Shown one piece after another: positions 60,918-64,000 of a stretch of DNA of 64,000 nt. How positions within the stretch are numbered: the first letter of the stretch is position 1; each line of letters begins with the position of its first letter. Origin of the DNA: Lachnospiraceae bacterium (GTDB lineage Bacteria; Bacillota; Clostridia; Lachnospirales; Lachnospiraceae); NCBI GenBank assembly GCA_017518735.1, contig JAFWTY010000009.1:61016-125015 (forward strand), read 5' to 3'. The position numbers and the translations under genes were made by a program. The notes under the pieces were generated by a model. That model had not been told where the DNA came from. It did no database searches and worked only from the letters and a program-made list of their open reading frames with translations.

Positions 60918-61192
60918 TAGTGAAAGGCTGTGACGAAGAAGACACATGCAATTTCAATTTTCAGAGAGTTGTCGGTTGGTGTGAGACAACAGTTGATGGC
61001 ATGATGGTTATCCCTTCCGAGCCGGAACACCAAAGAGCAAAAGCTTGAGTAGATGTTCACGTAGTCGCCGCGTTAAGGCAAAGAGCTTGTTGGAGCTTAC
61101 TGAGGGCATCCTGTAAGGATGAAATTGAGTGGTACCGCGGATTGAATAACAACCCGTCTCAAGGAAACTTGAGGCGGGTTTATTTATTTTTC
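60918..61192 (+). promoter_or_regulatory. T-box leader
   Basis: tRNA-sensing leader. Stem I begins GGCTGTGACGAAG and closes with CTTCCGAGCC; the distal AGAGAG and GGTTGGTGTGAG elements are present; the T-box TGGTACCGCGG is at 61130-61140, and an attenuator hairpin follows. The specifier loop reads ATGGTTATCC. By spacing to GAGCC, ATC (Ile, 61010-61012) is the best specifier; GTT (Val, 61007-61009) is an alternative because a purine follows it. Uncharged tRNA should favour antitermination and expression of the downstream synthetase. Confidence 0.93.
61151..61192 (+). terminator. T-box attenuator terminator
   Basis: AACCCGTCTCAAG / CTTGAGGCGGGTT with a GAAA loop, then a T-rich run. Formation of the antiterminator with TGGTACCGCGG would disrupt its 5' arm. 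Confidence 0.93.
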
Positions 61193-61247
61193 CGAGTTAC
61201 TTCATCTCCAAAGTGAGCAGAATTCTATTTTTTACAGGAGGTCAGAA

Positions 61248-63551
61248 ATGACAAATCAAAGACAGTTGGAAACAGAGATCCAGGAAGTCGCAAGACGTAT
61301 CAAGGCCCTTCGTGAGGATATGAACTTATCCCAGGAGGCACTTGCAAAGAAGATCGGTCTTACCCCGGAAGAGTATGCAAAGTATGAGTCCGGAGAGGAA
61401 GACTTTTCCTTCACCTTCATCTACAAGATTGCACAGGTCTGCAACGTGGAAATGACGGACCTTATGGAAGGTGAAAGCCCCGCACTTTCGGAAGTAACCG
61501 TAACCAGAAAGGGCGAGGGAGACCAGATTGTAAGACGTGAAGGTTTTGAATACTATCGCCTTGCTCCGAAGTTTAAAAATAAACTGGCCGAGCCTTTCTT
61601 CGTAAGAATTCCCTATTCCCAGGAAGCCCTGAATCCGCCTTACGAATATTCCACACATGTGGGACAGGAGCTGGATATCGTCATCAAGGGAAGCTTGAAG
61701 ATGGTTGTCGGCGATGTGGTCGAAATCCTTCATGAGGGCGATTCCATTTATTACAATTCCGCAATCCCTCATAACGAGATCGCTCTTGGCGGCGAAGACT
61801 GCGAAATCTACGCAGTCGTTATGAACCCCGATGCAAAGGGACCTTCCAAGGTTGAGAATAAAGTTCAGAAATTCGTTAAGACCAATGTGGACAAAGCAAA
61901 CCTTAAGAATCCCATCTACGAGCGTTTCGTGGAAACCAAGGTTGACGAGTACGGTGTTGTAAATGATGTTAAATTCAAGAACGACGAGCATTTCAATTTT
62001 GCATATGATGTGGTAGACGAACTCGCCAAGAAGGTTCCGGGAAAGACCGCAATGATCTATGTTTCCAATGAGAAGGAATCCAGAAGATTCACGTTCGGAG
62101 ACATGAAGAAGTATTCCAATATGGCAGCAAACTATTTTGCATCCATCGGAATCAAAAAAGGCGACAGAGTTCTGCTGGTAGAAAAAAGACATTATCAGTT
62201 CTGGTTTACGATTCTCGGTCTTCACAAACTGGGCGCGATCGTGATTCCGGCCACTCATCTTCTGAAAGACCACGATTTTGAATATCGTTTTAATGCAGCC
62301 GGTATTTCCGCCATCGTCTGCACCGGTACCGGTGATGTGGCGGATCAGGTGGATATGGCACAGAAGAAGAGCCCTACTTTAAAGATCAAGGTAATGGTTA
62401 ACGGAGAGAAGGAAGGCTGGCATAATTTCGATAAAGAATTTGAGAAATTCCCGGATGAATTTCCCCGGACGGAAGCCACACCCGGCGGAGACGATACAAT
62501 GCTGATGCTCTTTACCTCCGGAACCACGGGCTATCCGAATATCGCGGCCCACAGCTACAAATATCCGCTGGGACATTTCCTTACCGCGAAGTACTGGCAT
62601 AATGTAGATCCCAACGGCTTACATTTTACCATTGCGGATACCGGCTGGGGCAAGGCTTTGTGGGGTAAATTATATGGTCAATGGCTCTGCGAAGCAGCAA
62701 CCTTCGTATATGACTTTGAGAAATTCAAGGCAGAAGACATCCTTCCGATGTTTGCCAAATATAAGATCACGACATTCTGTGCACCGACTACGATGTATCG
62801 TTTCTTCATCAAGGAAGATCTTGCGAAGTACGATTTAAGCTCCATCAAGTATGCAACGGTTGCAGGCGAAGCAATGAACCCGGAAGTATATTCCCAGTTC
62901 CTGAAGGCTACCGGCGTACGAATCATGGAAGGTTTCGGACAGACCGAGACCACACTTACCATCGCAAACTATGTTGGCGAGAACAATAAAGTCGGATCCA
63001 TGGGACGTCCTTCCCCGCAGTATCAGGTGGATATCATGGCAGCGGACGGAAGCTTGGCTCCCGTCGGTGAGACCGGTGAGATCGTCATCAAGACCGAGGA
63101 CGGCGTACCGAACGGCCTCTTCCAGGGATACTACTTAAACGACGAAAAGACCAAGAGCGTATGGCACGATGGATATTATCATACCGGTGATACGGCTTGG
63201 AAAGATGAGGACGGATTCTTCTGGTATGTCGGCCGTGTAGACGATCTGATCAAGTCTTCCGGTTACCGTATCGGACCGTTCGAGATCGAGAGCGTTATCA
63301 TGGAGCTTCCTTACGTACTCGAGTGTGCGGTTGTCGCAGCTCCCGATGAGATCCGCGGACAGGTGGTTCGTGCCATCATCGTACTGACCAAGGGCACCAA
63401 AGGTTCGGATGAGTTAAAGAAGGAAATCCAGACCTACGTAAAGAGCCATACCGCTCCTTACAAGTATCCGAGAATCGTGGATTTCGTGGACGAGCTTCCG
63501 AAGACCATTTCCGGTAAGGTAAGACGTGTGGATTTAAGAAAAGATAAATAA
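61248..63551 (+). CDS. HTH-cupin-acyl-CoA synthetase fusion
   Basis: A 767-residue protein. Residues about 10-75 are an XRE-type helix-turn-helix (RIKALREDMNLSQEALAKKI); about 110-195 are a cupin (GQELDIVIKGSLKMVVGD, IYYNSAIPHNEIAL); from about 215 on is an AMP-forming acyl-CoA synthetase of the medium-chain type: MLFTSGTTGYPNIAAHS, FGQTETT, YYHTGDTAWKDEDGFFWYVG and the catalytic lysine region KTISGKVRR. It activates a carboxylic acid to its CoA ester. Transcription is under a T-box with a branched-chain-type specifier, so a branched acid such as 2-methylbutyrate or isobutyrate is a reasonable substrate, by inference only. AGGAGG precedes the ATG. Confidence 0.9.
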   Translation: MTNQRQLETEIQEVARRIKALREDMNLSQEALAKKIGLTPEEYAKYESGEEDFSFTFIYKIAQVCNVEMTDLMEGESPALSEVTVTRKGEGDQIVRREGFEYYRLAPKFKNKLAEPFFVRIPYSQEALNPPYEYSTHVGQELDIVIKGSLKMVVGDVVEILHEGDSIYYNSAIPHNEIALGGEDCEIYAVVMNPDAKGPSKVENKVQKFVKTNVDKANLKNPIYERFVETKVDEYGVVNDVKFKNDEHFNFAYDVVDELAKKVPGKTAMIYVSNEKESRRFTFGDMKKYSNMAANYFASIGIKKGDRVLLVEKRHYQFWFTILGLHKLGAIVIPATHLLKDHDFEYRFNAAGISAIVCTGTGDVADQVDMAQKKSPTLKIKVMVNGEKEGWHNFDKEFEKFPDEFPRTEATPGGDDTMLMLFTSGTTGYPNIAAHSYKYPLGHFLTAKYWHNVDPNGLHFTIADTGWGKALWGKLYGQWLCEAATFVYDFEKFKAEDILPMFAKYKITTFCAPTTMYRFFIKEDLAKYDLSSIKYATVAGEAMNPEVYSQFLKATGVRIMEGFGQTETTLTIANYVGENNKVGSMGRPSPQYQVDIMAADGSLAPVGETGEIVIKTEDGVPNGLFQGYYLNDEKTKSVWHDGYYHTGDTAWKDEDGFFWYVGRVDDLIKSSGYRIGPFEIESVIMELPYVLECAVVAAPDEIRGQVVRAIIVLTKGTKGSDELKKEIQTYVKSHTAPYKYPRIVDFVDELPKTISGKVRRVDLRKDK

Positions 63552-63570
63552 TGCATTGAAATAATCATAA

Positions 63571-63601
63571 AGAGTTTCGCTTCGGCGGAACTCTTTTTTA
63601 T
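63571..63601 (+). terminator. Rho-independent terminator
   Basis: AAGAGTTTCGC / GCGGAACTCTT with a UUCG loop and seven T's, ending the synthetase transcript. Confidence 0.92.
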
Positions 63602-63632
63602 GTTTTCAAGGCTTTCAAAGCCCCGTTTTACG

Positions 63633-63661
63633 TTGCAAGACGGACGTTTTGAGGGTATAAT
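63633..63661 (+). promoter_or_regulatory. Promoter of the last gene
   Basis: TTGCAA (63633-63638), 17 bp, TATAAT (63656-63661), 36 bases before the ATG. Confidence 0.85.
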
Positions 63662-63697
63662 AATAGCGTTATTATTTCTTTGCGGTGAGGAAAGAAA

Positions 63698-64000
63698 ATG
63701 ACGATTGAGCAGCTGTATTCCATTCTGTATCTGGAGATCAATCTGTTTGCCATGGCACTGGTACTGATGATCCGAATCCGGACTCTGGGCTTATCCAAAA
63801 TGGTAGCGCAGAGAAACTTTTCGGTTGCCATAGATACCACAATGGTTTTCTTTGCCTCGGACACATTCTGGGCATTGACGGAGGAGCATTTCCTGCCGTA
63901 TTCCAAATGGTCGAACCTCATCAGCAAGGATATTTATTTTCTCATGACAGCCTTGATGTGTTTTGCATGGTTTATTTTTTTGAGTATCTTCTGGACTCTC
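63698..64000 (+). CDS. Membrane protein, 3' end outside window (possible GGDEF sensor)
   Basis: The frame starts MTIEQLYSILYLEINLFAMA and runs open to the window edge (101 residues). It has hydrophobic segments (LEINLFAMALVLMI, DIYFLMTALMCFAWFIFLSI) with GLSKMVAQRNFSVAID between. This N-terminus resembles that of Lachnospiraceae multi-helix diguanylate cyclases, but the catalytic part lies outside the window, so the function is unproven. GAGGAAAG precedes the ATG and a near-consensus promoter lies upstream. Confidence 0.6.
   Translation, partial: MTIEQLYSILYLEINLFAMALVLMIRIRTLGLSKMVAQRNFSVAIDTTMVFFASDTFWALTEEHFLPYSKWSNLISKDIYFLMTALMCFAWFIFLSIFWTL

Overview
The window reads as a chromosomal segment of a Clostridia-type Firmicute, most likely a Lachnospiraceae relative. 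This rests on a perfect CIRCE operator before groESL, a T-box leader, Firmicute-style promoters (TTGCAA/TTGACA with 16-18 bp spacers and TATAAT), many AAAGGAGG-type ribosome sites, a sufC-sufB minimal SUF pair, separate pyrB/pyrI, and a large type VII (WXG100/EssC) secretion locus. The assignment comes from gene content only; no rRNA or tRNA gene is visible.

Regions. (1) 1-3850: sufC (cut by the window edge), sufB-like, then two adjacent CobW-type metal GTPases, one with a His-rich arm and one lacking the CxCC motif and ending in a DUF1980-like region. (2) 3850-5920: pyrBI and a bacterial-PH protein. (3) 5949-17165: a long plus-strand housekeeping run: folC-folE-folP-folBK, ppx-ppk, maf, surE, exonuclease III, a Gly/Asn/Tyr-rich membrane protein, an AlkD-like repair protein and a Dabb protein. 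(4) 17401-24682: a large unrecognised proline-rich coiled-coil protein, then on the minus strand a PHP-HAD fusion, a YbiT-type ABC-F ATPase and a membrane diguanylate cyclase. (5) 24850-29296: groESL and a polar amino-acid ABC importer. (6) 29313-60875: the type VII secretion region. (7) 60883-63551: a T-box leader controlling an HTH-cupin-acyl-CoA synthetase fusion. (8) 63698-64000: the start of another membrane protein.

The secretion region is the most unusual part. It encodes a three-ATPase EssC with an FHA domain, two further membrane FHA proteins, a YukD/EsaB ubiquitin-like protein, a LytTR regulator, nine WXG100-like small proteins, two lipase-domain proteins each preceded by the same two kinds of partner gene, a PP2C phosphatase, two transmembrane Ser/Thr kinase-like proteins, and a set of zinc-ribbon single-pass membrane proteins with low-complexity linkers and different outer domains. 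EssA, EssB and EsaA are not recognisable here. I infer a secretion machine whose assembly is controlled by threonine phosphorylation read by FHA domains, and whose WXG100/effector operon is switched by the LytTR protein at paired 21-bp-spaced repeats at 40487-40516. The duplicated lipase cassette is the best candidate for a little-described toxin module. The kinase whose catalytic domain is split by about 165 Pro/Gln-rich residues is the best candidate for an altered structural part.

All functional statements come from reading motifs by eye; no database search was run. Starts were moved where a ribosome site clearly favours another codon (pyrI, ppk, surE, several secretion genes).
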